A stretch of 12,706 nt of DNA from Roseicyclus sp041163945 (GCA_041163945.1 JBEAQJ010000082.1:1-12706), one strand, 5' to 3'. Shown: positions 1 through 6,764, counted from the first letter of the stretch. Made by a program: numbers and translations. The notes: generated by a model not told the origin, from the letters alone.

Positions 1-2
1 TG

Positions 3-1961
3 AACCGGTTGCTGGACCGGGAACGGGGGCAGGGCGATCAGCTTCTCGACCGGATCACGGTCGAAAAAGGCTTCGAGGCGGCCCTTGGCGCGGCCTTGTC
101 CGATGATCTGAAGGCGGGGGAAACCAAGGTTCCCGGCGGCTCGGGTTGGAGCGCGCTGGCCGCTTATGACAGCCCCGCGGCGCTTCCCGCCGCAGCCCGT
201 CCGATCACCGAGGTGGCGCAAGGGCCAGCGCTTTTGGCGCGGCGCCTGTCGCAGATCGGCCTGATCGATCGCGCCGATGGTCCGGCGCTGCAGCCCCTTT
301 TGCAGCCCGGTCAGCGCCTTGTCAGCCGCGAGGGGGATCTTTGGCGTTGGGATGGATACGCGGTGGCGGCCGCCGATGCCGTGTCATCGGCCGCGCGTCG
401 GCTTGAACAGGTCAATCGTCTGAGCGAATTGCGCGCCGAGGCCACCGAGGCGGCGGCCACTGCCGCCGGCACCCGCGCCGCCCATGAGACGCTGGCCCGC
501 CAGTTGGCCGATCTGACCGAAGCCGATCGTGCCGCGCGCGCCGCGCGTCGCGATGCTGACACAAGGCTGGCCGACGCGTCGCGCCTGCTGACCAAGGCCG
601 AGGCCGAGCGTGGCGTGTTGCAGGGCAAGCTGGAAACGCTGCAAGCCGCCGCCGCCCGCCATGCCGACGAAGCCCATGCCGCCGCCGCGGAACTGGCCCG
701 CGCCGAGGCCGCCCGCGCCGAATTGGAAGATCTGGATGCCGCCAAGGCCCGGCTCGAGGATATCCGCACCACGGTCGAGGCGTCGCGCATGACCATGCTG
801 GCGCATCGCACCGCGCATGATGAGCTTAAGCGCGACGGTGAACGGCGCAACGCACGCATTGCCAAGATCGGTGAAGACATCGCCGGCTGGCGCAAGCGTC
901 TGGACAGCGCGGCGGGGCGTCTTTCGGAACTCAAGACCCGCCATGCCAAGACTGAGACAAGCGTGCGCGAGGCCCGCCAAAAGCCCGGCGCCCTGGCTGA
1001 TCTGCGGGCGGGCCTGGCCGAGCAGATCACCACCGCCGAGCGGCGCAAGGCCGCCGCCGCCGATGCCCTTTCGGTCGGCGAAGCCGCCTTGCGCAGCGCG
1101 ATTGCCGCCGAACGCGACGCGGAACGCGCAGCCTCGGACGCGCGTGAGGGGCGCGCCGCCGCCGAAGCCCGCCGTGATGCGGCCCGCGAAGCCGAAGATG
1201 CCGCCGCACAGCGCATTGCCGAAGAAATGGAAACCACCCCCGTGGCCCTGCGCGACAGCTTGGGCGATCTGCCCGACCCGCTGCCGCGCTCGGACCACAT
1301 CGAAGCCGAGGTGCAGCGCCTGCGCCGCCAGCGCGATGCCTTGGGGGCGGTCAACCTGCGCGCCGAGGAAGACGCACAGGCCGTGCAACTGGAACACGAC
1401 ACGTTGGCGGCGGAAAAAACCGACCTGGAACAGGCTATCGGCAAGCTGCGCACGGGCATTTCCAGCCTGAACCGCGAAGGGCGTGAGCGCTTGCTCAAGG
1501 CCTTTGACGAGGTGAACGCCAACTTTGCCAAGCTGTTCACGCATCTATTTGGCGGTGGCGAGGCGCGGCTGGTGCTGGTGGAAAGTGACGATCCGCTGGA
1601 AGCGGGTCTGGAAATCTTGTGCCAGCCACCCGGCAAGAAGCTGTCCACCCTGTCGCTGCTGTCCGGGGGCGAACAGACATTGACGGCGCTGGCGCTGATC
1701 TTTGCGGTGTTCCTGGCCAACCCGGCGCCCATTTGCGTGCTCGACGAGGTGGACGCCCCGCTTGATGATGCGAATGTCACACGGTTCTGTGATCTTTTGG
1801 ACGAGATGACGCGCCGAACCGCCACGCGGTTCCTGGTCATTACCCATCACGCGGTCACGATGGCGCGGATGGATCGGCTGTTTGGTGTGACGATGGTGGA
1901 ACAAGGGGTGTCACAGCTGGTTTCGGTCGATCTGCGCAAGGCCGAACAGCTCGTCGCCTGA
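3..1961 (+). CDS. smc: Chromosome segregation protein SMC, C-terminal part (5' truncated by window edge)
   Basis: SMC is the ATPase core of the bacterial condensin, which loops and compacts newly replicated DNA. The reading frame is open to the left edge, so the first complete codon is at position 3 and 652 residues are visible. Alphaproteobacterial SMC proteins are about 1150 aa, so the N-terminal Walker A head and first coiled-coil arm lie outside. Visible parts, counted from position 3: hinge about 20-125 (starts EKGFEAALG, ends near DLWRWDGY); Ala/Glu/Arg-rich coiled coil about 126-490; the VNLRAEED motif; then the C-terminal head with signature LSGGE at 553-557 and Walker B ICVLDEVDAP with Asp581/Glu582, followed by the ITHH switch region. 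The hinge lacks the usual GxxTFLP-type wording of other phyla, as in other alphaproteobacterial SMCs I recall. The gene is convergent with the CGNR gene, 26 nt apart. Identity is essentially certain. Confidence 0.97.
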   Translation, partial: NRLLDRERGQGDQLLDRITVEKGFEAALGAALSDDLKAGETKVPGGSGWSALAAYDSPAALPAAARPITEVAQGPALLARRLSQIGLIDRADGPALQPLLQPGQRLVSREGDLWRWDGYAVAAADAVSSAARRLEQVNRLSELRAEATEAAATAAGTRAAHETLARQLADLTEADRAARAARRDADTRLADASRLLTKAEAERGVLQGKLETLQAAAARHADEAHAAAAELARAEAARAELEDLDAAKARLEDIRTTVEASRMTMLAHRTAHDELKRDGERRNARIAKIGEDIAGWRKRLDSAAGRLSELKTRHAKTETSVREARQKPGALADLRAGLAEQITTAERRKAAAADALSVGEAALRSAIAAERDAERAASDAREGRAAAEARRDAAREAEDAAAQRIAEEMETTPVALRDSLGDLPDPLPRSDHIEAEVQRLRRQRDALGAVNLRAEEDAQAVQLEHDTLAAEKTDLEQAIGKLRTGISSLNREGRERLLKAFDEVNANFAKLFTHLFGGGEARLVLVESDDPLEAGLEILCQPPGKKLSTLSLLSGGEQTLTALALIFAVFLANPAPICVLDEVDAPLDDANVTRFCDLLDEMTRRTATRFLVITHHAVTMARMDRLFGVTMVEQGVSQLVSVDLRKAEQLVA

Positions 1962-1992
1962 CAGGCCGCTGGGCGGCGGGTCCGACGTCAGG
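1957..1992. terminator. Inverted repeat spanning the smc and CGNR-gene stop codons (possible weak bidirectional terminator)
   Basis: CCTGAC at 1957-1962 is the exact reverse complement of GTCAGG at 1987-1992. The arms contain the smc TGA and the TGA of the opposite gene. Inside lies a smaller perfect hairpin, GCCGC-TGG-GCGGC (1965-1977). There is no T tract on either side, so intrinsic termination is uncertain. Confidence 0.35.
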
Positions 1993-2539
1993 TGGGCGTT
2001 TGCCGGTGGCGCCGACGAAACGCCGCGGCCTTGGCCCGATTGCCGCAACGCGCCATCGAACACCAACGCCGACCCGCCCCGCGCCCATGATCCAGAAACA
2101 GGTGCGAACAGCGGCCACATTCGCACAGCCGATGCAGATCATCGCGCCGCATCAGGTCAAACAGCGACAGCACCAAGCGGTCATGGAGGCCGCCCAGCGG
2201 GCCGGGCATCACCGACAGGCCACCGGCATGAAAGCCCAGGCTTGCGTCCTGCAACGCGCCCTTGATTGCCGTTTCCAACATCAAGGCTTCTTCGCGGTCG
2301 GGTTTGCGGCCGGCAGCCAGCGCCGACAGGACCGCGTAGGCGGTTTCGCGCAGGGCGATCAGCGTCGCCATCTGGCCCGGCCCCGGCGCCGCGGTGCCGC
2401 GCGGGGCAAGCCCTGCATCCACCAAGACATCGCGCAAGCCTTCGGGGCCGGTGAAGCTGTCGATCCGGCGTTGCTTGCCGTCATCGCGCACCGTGTTGAC
2501 ATACAGCAGGATCGGATGACCCGGATGCGAAGCCGCCAT
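1988..2539 (-). CDS. CGNR zinc finger domain protein (ABATE-type, putative transcription regulator)
   Basis: The 183-aa product belongs to the CGNR zinc finger family. These have an N-terminal ABATE domain (putative stress-related ligand or regulatory domain) and a C-terminal treble-clef zinc finger predicted to bind DNA; function is untested for most members. Seen here: N-terminal alpha/beta region about 1-125; then CECGRCSHLFLD and RRWCSMARCGNRAK. The likely zinc ligands are Cys139 and Cys144 (CX4C) plus Cys160 and Cys165 (CX4C), with CGNR at 165-168. Cys141 is an extra cysteine between the first pair. The tail is basic (AFRRRHRQ), fitting nucleic-acid binding. The ATG at 2539 has a weak AGGG Shine-Dalgarno about 8 nt upstream. 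It is convergent with smc and divergent from the next gene; the targets of the presumed regulator cannot be read from sequence. Confidence 0.88.
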   Translation of the reverse strand: MAASHPGHPILLYVNTVRDDGKQRRIDSFTGPEGLRDVLVDAGLAPRGTAAPGPGQMATLIALRETAYAVLSALAAGRKPDREEALMLETAIKGALQDASLGFHAGGLSVMPGPLGGLHDRLVLSLFDLMRRDDLHRLCECGRCSHLFLDHGRGAGRRWCSMARCGNRAKAAAFRRRHRQTPT

Positions 2540-2632
2540 CGTAAAGCCCTATCTGGCTTGGCGCAGGGGCCAGCCTTATGCGCCGCATCATGAAGCTTTG
2601 TGCCCCGGGCGTCCAGTCAATGCGGTGTGGCG

Positions 2633-2637
2633 GATTC
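2633..2637. promoter_or_regulatory. GANTC (GATTC) methylation site
   Basis: GATTC matches the recognition site of CcrM, the cell-cycle DNA methyltransferase of alphaproteobacteria. It lies between the divergent CGNR and 116-aa protein genes, about 60 nt upstream of a DnaA box. It is one of only four GANTC sites I could find in the window. Confidence 0.6.
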
Positions 2638-2669
2638 GTGACGTTTGCAGGTGCAGCATATTCAAATCA

Positions 2670-2699
2670 TTGACCAAATCCGGAAACGATCCACCTTAT
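2670..2699 (+). promoter_or_regulatory. Candidate sigma-70-like promoter of the 116-aa protein gene
   Basis: TTGACC (2670-2675) is a good -35 match, and 18 nt later CCTTAT (2694-2699) is a poor -10 match. The start codon of the small gene follows about 30 nt downstream. The -10 overlaps the DnaA box at 2696-2704. The call rests on the -35 and position only. Confidence 0.35.
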
Positions 2700-2704
2700 C
2701 CACA
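2696..2704 (+). promoter_or_regulatory. DnaA box (TTATCCACA)
   Basis: TTATCCACA is an exact match to the high-affinity DnaA box consensus TTATNCACA. It lies 24 nt upstream of the ATG at 2729 and overlaps the candidate -10 element. No second box was seen nearby, so this is not an origin cluster. A single box at a promoter would fit DnaA acting as a transcription factor or as a titration site. Confidence 0.55.
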
Positions 2705-2719
2705 GACCCTCCAGAAAAG

Positions 2720-2724
2720 GAATC
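2720..2724. promoter_or_regulatory. GANTC (GAATC) methylation site
   Basis: GAATC lies 4 nt before the start codon at 2729, overlapping the end of the AAGGA ribosome binding site (2717-2721). It is a potential CcrM target in the 5' leader of the small gene. Confidence 0.55.
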
Positions 2725-2728
2725 GGAG

Positions 2729-3079
2729 ATGTCGAGTTTTCTGCCCAAGTCCGTCCGCGACGAACTGGCCGCCGCACAGAAATCGGCCCGGCGCCGCCGG
2801 GCCACGCGCGTGGTCCATGTGGGCGACGAAGCGTTTCCAATTCTCGACATGACCGAAAACGGCTTTGCCGTGGACGCGGCCGATGCGCCACGTCTGCGCG
2901 GCTTTATCGATATCTACGATGGGGCGCGGCATCTTTATCAGGCGTTGATCGTGGCATCCGAACAGCAGGGCGACCTGATGCGCTATGAATTCAAGCGCAA
3001 CACGGCCGCCGCGACCACGGCCCCCGTCGATTTCGAGACCTTGCCCGATCGCCCGGTGGCGCTGCTTCCGCATTTGTGA
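2729..3079 (+). CDS. Conserved hypothetical protein, 116 aa (Rhodobacteraceae-type)
   Basis: I recognise this only as a small protein found next to similar genes in Rhodobacteraceae; function unknown. The ATG at 2729 is chosen because AAGGA lies 7 nt upstream and the protein then begins MSSFLPKS, a start I recall from relatives. An upstream in-frame ATG at 2645 has no ribosome site and would cover the promoter region. The product has a basic helix near residues 17-28 (KSARRRRATR) followed by what reads as a compact beta-rich domain (VVHVGDEAFPILDMTENGFAVD, about 28-50; IDIYDGARHLYQALIVAS, about 60-77; MRYEFKR at 84-90). The pattern is reminiscent of a small PilZ-like beta barrel, but the diagnostic RxxxR and D/NxSxxG motifs are not present, so I do not assign it. 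No signal peptide or membrane segment. It is likely co-transcribed with the epimerase, 66 nt downstream. Confidence 0.82.
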   Translation: MSSFLPKSVRDELAAAQKSARRRRATRVVHVGDEAFPILDMTENGFAVDAADAPRLRGFIDIYDGARHLYQALIVASEQQGDLMRYEFKRNTAAATTAPVDFETLPDRPVALLPHL

Positions 3080-3145
3080 AAGGGCGCTTTCGTTCCGGCC
3101 CGGCTTGCGGCAGGCTGCGCCAACCCCTGTCCGGTAGGAGCCGCG

Positions 3146-4108
3146 ATGATCACCGTCACGCCCGATCGTTTTCGGTTGGCGCAGGCCTTTGTGATTTCGC
3201 GCGGGGCGCGGACAGAGGCACAGGTGCTGACGGTGCGCATCACGCGCGGGGGGCAGACGGGCTGGGGGGAATGTGTGCCCTATGCCCGCTATGGCGAAAC
3301 GCTGGCCAGCGTGACCGATCAGATTGCGGCACTTGATCCCAACATCACGCGGGCCGAATTGGGCCAGGCCCTTGCCCCCGGTGCCGCGCGCAACGCGGTG
3401 GATTGCGCGCTTTGGGATCTCGAGGCGAAAACATCCGGTCGGCGTGTCTGGGATCTGGCGCGGCTTGGCGCCCCCGGACCGGTGATCACCGCCTACACCC
3501 TGTCTTTGGCGCCACCCGATGCGATGCGCGCCGCCGCAGCCCGCAATGCGCATCGCCCGCTTCTCAAGATCAAGCTGGGCGGTGAGGGTGACATGGCCCG
3601 GCTGGAAGCCGTGCGCCAAGGCGCACCGCGCGCGCGCATCATCGTGGATGCCAACGAGGGCTGGAGCGCCGATGCCTATGCCGAACTTGCGCCCCATCTT
3701 GTTCGGCTGGGTGTGGCGCTGGTGGAACAGCCTTTGCCCGCCGGCGCCGACGACATGCTGGCCGAGATCGCCCGGCCGCTGCCGGTCTGTGCCGATGAAA
3801 GCTGCCATGACCGCGCCAGCCTGCCGGCGCTCAAGGAAAAATACGACATGATCAACATAAAGCTGGACAAGACCGGCGGCCTGACCGAGGCGCTGGCGCT
3901 CAGGGCCGAGGCCCGGGCGCAAGGTTTCGGTGTGATGGTGGGTTGCATGGTGGGCAGCTCGCTGGCGATGGCCCCGGCGGTGCTGGTTGCGCAGGGTGCA
4001 TCGATTGTGGATCTTGACGGCCCGCTTTTGCTGGCCGAAGACCGCGCAGCGCCTTTGGATTACGACGCCGCCGGTGTGCACCCGCCGCGGCCAGAGCTTT
4101 GGGGATGA
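3146..4108 (+). CDS. Dipeptide epimerase (L-Ala-D/L-Glu epimerase, enolase superfamily)
   Basis: The enzyme epimerises the D-Glu of L-Ala-D-Glu, a murein breakdown dipeptide, so the cell can use it as ordinary L-Ala-L-Glu; it acts in the cytoplasm with Mg2+. The 320 residues follow the muconate-lactonizing/mandelate racemase plan: N-terminal capping domain 1-110 and TIM barrel after it. Catalytic KxK is Lys141-Ile-Lys143; metal ligands are Asp168 (VDAN), Glu194 (EQP) and Asp217 (ADES); the opposing catalytic lysine is Lys239 in NIKLDKTGG. GCMVGSS (266-272) and the DLD at 289-291 match the dipeptide-recognising loop of L-Ala-D/L-Glu epimerases. The start at 3146 has AGGAG 5 nt upstream. The transaminase gene begins 7 nt after the stop. 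Some enzymes of this subgroup prefer other dipeptides, so exact substrate is inferred. It is equivalent to E. coli YcjG and B. subtilis YkfB. Confidence 0.92.
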   Translation: MITVTPDRFRLAQAFVISRGARTEAQVLTVRITRGGQTGWGECVPYARYGETLASVTDQIAALDPNITRAELGQALAPGAARNAVDCALWDLEAKTSGRRVWDLARLGAPGPVITAYTLSLAPPDAMRAAAARNAHRPLLKIKLGGEGDMARLEAVRQGAPRARIIVDANEGWSADAYAELAPHLVRLGVALVEQPLPAGADDMLAEIARPLPVCADESCHDRASLPALKEKYDMINIKLDKTGGLTEALALRAEARAQGFGVMVGCMVGSSLAMAPAVLVAQGASIVDLDGPLLLAEDRAAPLDYDAAGVHPPRPELWG

Positions 4109-4115
4109 GACCGCG

Positions 4116-4970
4116 ATGACCCGCACCGTCTATGTGAACGGAGATTACCTGCCCGAAACCGAGGCCAAGGTGTCGATCTTCGACCGCGGCTTCCTGTTTG
4201 CCGATGGCGTCTACGAGGTGACCAGCGTTCTGGGCGGCAAGCTGATCGACTTTGCCGGGCACGCCAAGCGGTTGCAACGCTCGCTTGACGAGCTGGGAAT
4301 GACCAACCCCGTGACCGATACGGAATTGTTGGACATTCACCGCGAATTGGTGCGGCTGAACGAGATCGACGAAGGTCTGGTTTATCTGCAGATCACGCGG
4401 GGTGCGGCCGATCGGGATTTCGCCTTTCCCAAGGAGGCGACGCCCACCATCGTGTTGTTCACGCAAGCCAAGCCCGGTCTGGCCGATGCGCCGATGGCCA
4501 AGGTCGGGCTCAAGGTGCTGAGCATCGAGGATCAGCGCTGGGGACGGCGCGACATCAAGACGGTGCAGCTTTTGTACCCCTCGATGGGCAAGATGATGGC
4601 CAAGGCGGCAGGCTGTGATGATGCGTGGATGGTCGAAGACGGTCATGTCACCGAAGGCACATCGAACAACGCCTACATCGTCAAGGGCAACACCATCGTC
4701 ACCCGCCATTTGGGCAACGAGATCTTGCACGGCATCACGCGGGCCGCAGTTCTGCGCTTTGCGCGCGAGGCGCAGATGACGGTCGAGGAACGCCCCTTCA
4801 GCCTTGAGGAAGCCAAGGCCGCCGACGAAGCTTTCATCACCTCGGCCTCGGCGTTCGTGATGCCGGTGGTCGAGCTGGACGGCCAGCCCATCGGCACCGG
4901 CAAGCCCGGCGGCGTAACCGGGCGGCTGCGCGACATCTACCTGGACGAGATGCGCAAGGCTGCCATCTGA
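4116..4970 (+). CDS. dat: D-amino-acid transaminase (class IV PLP aminotransferase)
   Basis: The product swaps amino groups between D-amino acids (typically D-Ala) and 2-oxoacids, linking D-Ala and D-Glu pools used in peptidoglycan. It is 284 aa, normal for fold-type IV PLP enzymes. Seen: FDRGFLFADGVYE (22-34), RGAADRDFAFP (95-105), the Schiff-base lysine Lys148 in RRDIKTVQ, Glu180 of VTEGTSNN contacting the pyridine nitrogen, and the phosphate-binding ILHGITR (203-209). By alignment from memory to Bacillus D-AAT, Tyr33 and Arg100 keep the carboxylate-binding roles of Tyr31 and Arg98, but the partner His100 is replaced by Phe102. Branched-chain transaminase is the alternative family, made less likely by the DIK and RDFAFP wording. 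The ATG at 4116 follows the epimerase stop by 7 nt; an in-frame extension to 3987 lies inside the epimerase and is rejected. It is convergent with imuB. Confidence 0.88.
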   Translation: MTRTVYVNGDYLPETEAKVSIFDRGFLFADGVYEVTSVLGGKLIDFAGHAKRLQRSLDELGMTNPVTDTELLDIHRELVRLNEIDEGLVYLQITRGAADRDFAFPKEATPTIVLFTQAKPGLADAPMAKVGLKVLSIEDQRWGRRDIKTVQLLYPSMGKMMAKAAGCDDAWMVEDGHVTEGTSNNAYIVKGNTIVTRHLGNEILHGITRAAVLRFAREAQMTVEERPFSLEEAKAADEAFITSASAFVMPVVELDGQPIGTGKPGGVTGRLRDIYLDEMRKAAI

Positions 4971-4982
4971 CCGCGCGTCAGA
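4966..4982. terminator. Perfect stem-loop containing both stop codons of dat and imuB
   Basis: TCTGAC (4966-4971), loop CGCGC, GTCAGA (4977-4982): a perfect 6-bp stem whose arms hold the dat TGA and the imuB TGA (opposite strand). Only 7 nt separate the two genes. There is no U-run, so it is at best a weak two-way terminator or transcript-end stabiliser. Confidence 0.4.
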
Positions 4983-6708
4983 CGAAATCGCCTTGCGCGA
5001 ACCACCCGCCCGACACGGCGCCCCCATGGGCATAGAACAGCCACAGCCGGTGCCCATCGGATGTGGTCACGCGCCAGTAATCGCGCACGCCTGATCGCCA
5101 GCCGGGATCGTCCAGCCACCATTCCGGGGCAATGCGCTCGGGGCCTTGGGCCGCCAGGGTCTCGAACACCCGGCCGCGCCAGCGGAATTGCCCGGGCGGA
5201 TCGGACAGATCGGGCGCGGTGACGGGTTCGGGGCGAAACAAGACCAGCGGTCGCGGTCGCTTGGCGCTGGGCCAGTTGGCGGCGGCCGCGCTATAGGCGG
5301 CGGCTTGAGTGGATTGGGTTTTTTCGGGGATGTGACTGTCGGCGGGGTATTCGCGGGTGATCCGGTCAAGCCCCACCCGTGCGCCGATGCGCGCGATCAG
5401 ATCATCGAGCGCCTGACCAGGCGAGCGGGTGGCCTGTGCGTGTGCCTGCGCTTGTGTTTGTGCCTGTGCCTGTGCCTGTGCCTCGGCGGCGACGGCCCAG
5501 CCGCCCTTGTGTTCGACGTCATGCAGCGGCTCGGTCACGGGTGCGATCAGCCGCAAGATGTCAAAACCGAAGCCTGCGTCGATGGTGCCCAGTTTCAGGG
5601 CAAACAGCGCGCGCAGGTTGTCGGGCCGGTCGGCGGGGCGGGCCAGCCCGATCTCGATCGTTTCCGTGCCGCCTTCGGTGCGGATCATTTCCAACCGCAG
5701 CCGTCGCGCCCCGCGTCCACGCTTGCGCAGCTTGTCGCACAAGGCCGGTAGCAACCGATCCAGACCGGCAAGGATATCGGCCTGCAGCCCGATGGGTTCG
5801 GGCAGGCTGATCCGGGCGGCGAAATGCAAGGGCGCGCCCGCGGGCGAGATCGGTTCGGGTTCCACCCCCAAGGCCTGGTCCAGGCGGCGCACCAGATCCT
5901 GGCCAAAGCGCCGCGCCAGCCCTGCGCGTGGCATGCCCCAAAGATCGCCGATGCGGCGCAGCCCCAGCCGGGCCAGGCCCTGAACCGTGGCCGGCGGCAG
6001 GCGCAGCGCGGCGATGGGCAAGCCCGCCAGCGACTGCCGCAATCCGCCCGGCGCACAGATGCGCCCAACCCCGCCCCTTGGGCCGTCTTGTGGCAGGGGC
6101 GCGGGGCCACCTTTGACCCAATGACGTTTTTCCGCCCGCGAGCGGGTGGCGCGCGCCTCTTGATCGATGGCGTCGCCGCTGCGGGCGGGCAGGCCGGCAG
6201 ACCCACCCGCGTAGCGCGCCAGCGCCCAAGCCGCACCCGGCGTATCGGCGATGCCCGCAGCCAGGCTGAAGCCCAGATCGGCGCAATCATGATGCACCTG
6301 TTCGAACAGGGCCGTTTCACCGCCGAACAGATGCGCGCAGCCTGTCAGATCGACCAGCAGCGCGTCATCCCCTTCTTCGGCGACCCAGGGGCTGAAGCGG
6401 CCCGCCCAGCGGCGCAGCGCGGCCAGAACCTGGGCCGTGCGGTCGGGGTTGGCGGGACGGGTGACCAGATCGGGGCAAAGCGTCAGCGCCTCGGCCAGCG
6501 GTTGCCCGCGTGACAGGCCGCGCGCGCTGGCGGCATGGCTGAGCGATGCGATCTGGCGCAGGTTGCCCTGTGTCGTGACCACGGCCAGTGGCGCATCGGC
6601 CAGGCCGGGTTCCGTGCGCAGCAGGTGTTCGGCCGCCAACCGGGGAAACCAGAGCGACAGGATGCGCCGGTTGACGGTGCGGGCGGCATGGGGTGTGGCG
6701 GCAGGCAT
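4978..6708 (-). CDS. imuB: ImuB, Y-family DNA polymerase-like protein (SOS mutagenesis)
   Basis: ImuB is a catalytically dead Y-family polymerase relative that connects the mutagenic polymerase DnaE2 and ImuA to the sliding clamp during damage-induced mutagenesis. The 576-aa product starts ILSLWFPRLAAEHLL (16-30); active Y-family enzymes have a catalytic Asp here (LxxDMDxF) that is absent. ALLVDLTGCAHLFGGE (116-131) is the ImuB version of the second acidic motif. A helix-hairpin-helix region lies about 231-275 (LRRIGDLWGMP), a little-finger-like domain about 290-400, and the ImuB-type C-terminus from about 507 (FRWRGRVF, GPERIAPEWW, VRDYWRV, RLWLFY). Residues 408-426 are an Ala-Gln tandem repeat. 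Length exceeds the usual 500 or so, partly from this linker. A LexA box ends 20 nt upstream of the ATG. Shine-Dalgarno is poor. Neither imuA nor dnaE2 adjoins it, unlike the common imuA-imuB-dnaE2 cluster. Confidence 0.9.
   Translation of the reverse strand: MPAATPHAARTVNRRILSLWFPRLAAEHLLRTEPGLADAPLAVVTTQGNLRQIASLSHAASARGLSRGQPLAEALTLCPDLVTRPANPDRTAQVLAALRRWAGRFSPWVAEEGDDALLVDLTGCAHLFGGETALFEQVHHDCADLGFSLAAGIADTPGAAWALARYAGGSAGLPARSGDAIDQEARATRSRAEKRHWVKGGPAPLPQDGPRGGVGRICAPGGLRQSLAGLPIAALRLPPATVQGLARLGLRRIGDLWGMPRAGLARRFGQDLVRRLDQALGVEPEPISPAGAPLHFAARISLPEPIGLQADILAGLDRLLPALCDKLRKRGRGARRLRLEMIRTEGGTETIEIGLARPADRPDNLRALFALKLGTIDAGFGFDILRLIAPVTEPLHDVEHKGGWAVAAEAQAQAQAQTQAQAHAQATRSPGQALDDLIARIGARVGLDRITREYPADSHIPEKTQSTQAAAYSAAAANWPSAKRPRPLVLFRPEPVTAPDLSDPPGQFRWRGRVFETLAAQGPERIAPEWWLDDPGWRSGVRDYWRVTTSDGHRLWLFYAHGGAVSGGWFAQGDFV
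5432..5485 (-). repeat. Hexanucleotide tandem repeat inside imuB (Ala-Gln linker)
   Basis: Nine consecutive 6-nt units on the + strand read GCCTGT with variations (GCGTGT, GCCTGC, GCTTGT, GTTTGT, three perfect GCCTGT, then GCCTCG). On the coding strand each unit gives Gln-Ala or a close variant, making an unstructured linker in ImuB. Unit length is a multiple of three, so copy-number slippage would change linker length without a frameshift. Confidence 0.85.
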
Positions 6709-6723
6709 GGCGCGGGCGTCTTG

Positions 6724-6749
6724 GGTATGTTCATGTTATGTTCCATACC
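6724..6749. promoter_or_regulatory. LexA (SOS) box of imuB, GTTC-N7-GTTC, inside an inverted repeat
   Basis: GTTC at 6729-6732 and 6740-6743 are separated by exactly 7 nt, the direct-repeat operator known for alphaproteobacterial LexA (Rhodobacter, Caulobacter, Rhizobiales). It lies 20 nt upstream of the imuB start on the minus strand. The box is framed by GGTATG (6724-6729) and CATACC (6744-6749), a perfect 6-bp inverted repeat. imuB is a typical SOS gene, so function and site agree. Confidence 0.85.
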
Positions 6750-6764
6750 TAGCCGCGGCCGTAT

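Noticed and set aside
311..1840. 509-codon minus-strand open frame across smc
   Set aside because: It is antisense to the SMC coiled coil and head, is Ser/Arg/Ala low-complexity, and has no recognisable domain; long open antisense frames are normal at this G+C.
1988..2593. 197-codon plus-strand frame opposite the CGNR gene
   Set aside because: The minus-strand frame has the complete CX4C...CX4C CGNR finger; the plus frame has no recognisable feature.
2540..2728. Replication origin
   Set aside because: Only one DnaA box was found, with no A/T-rich unwinding region or box cluster.
2696..4126. 476-codon minus-strand open frame across the small gene and epimerase
   Set aside because: Antisense to two well supported genes; His/Arg/Gly-rich composition typical of a shadow frame.
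3900..5057. 385-codon minus-strand open frame across the transaminase
   Set aside because: Antisense to a transaminase with all its catalytic motifs; no family resemblance.
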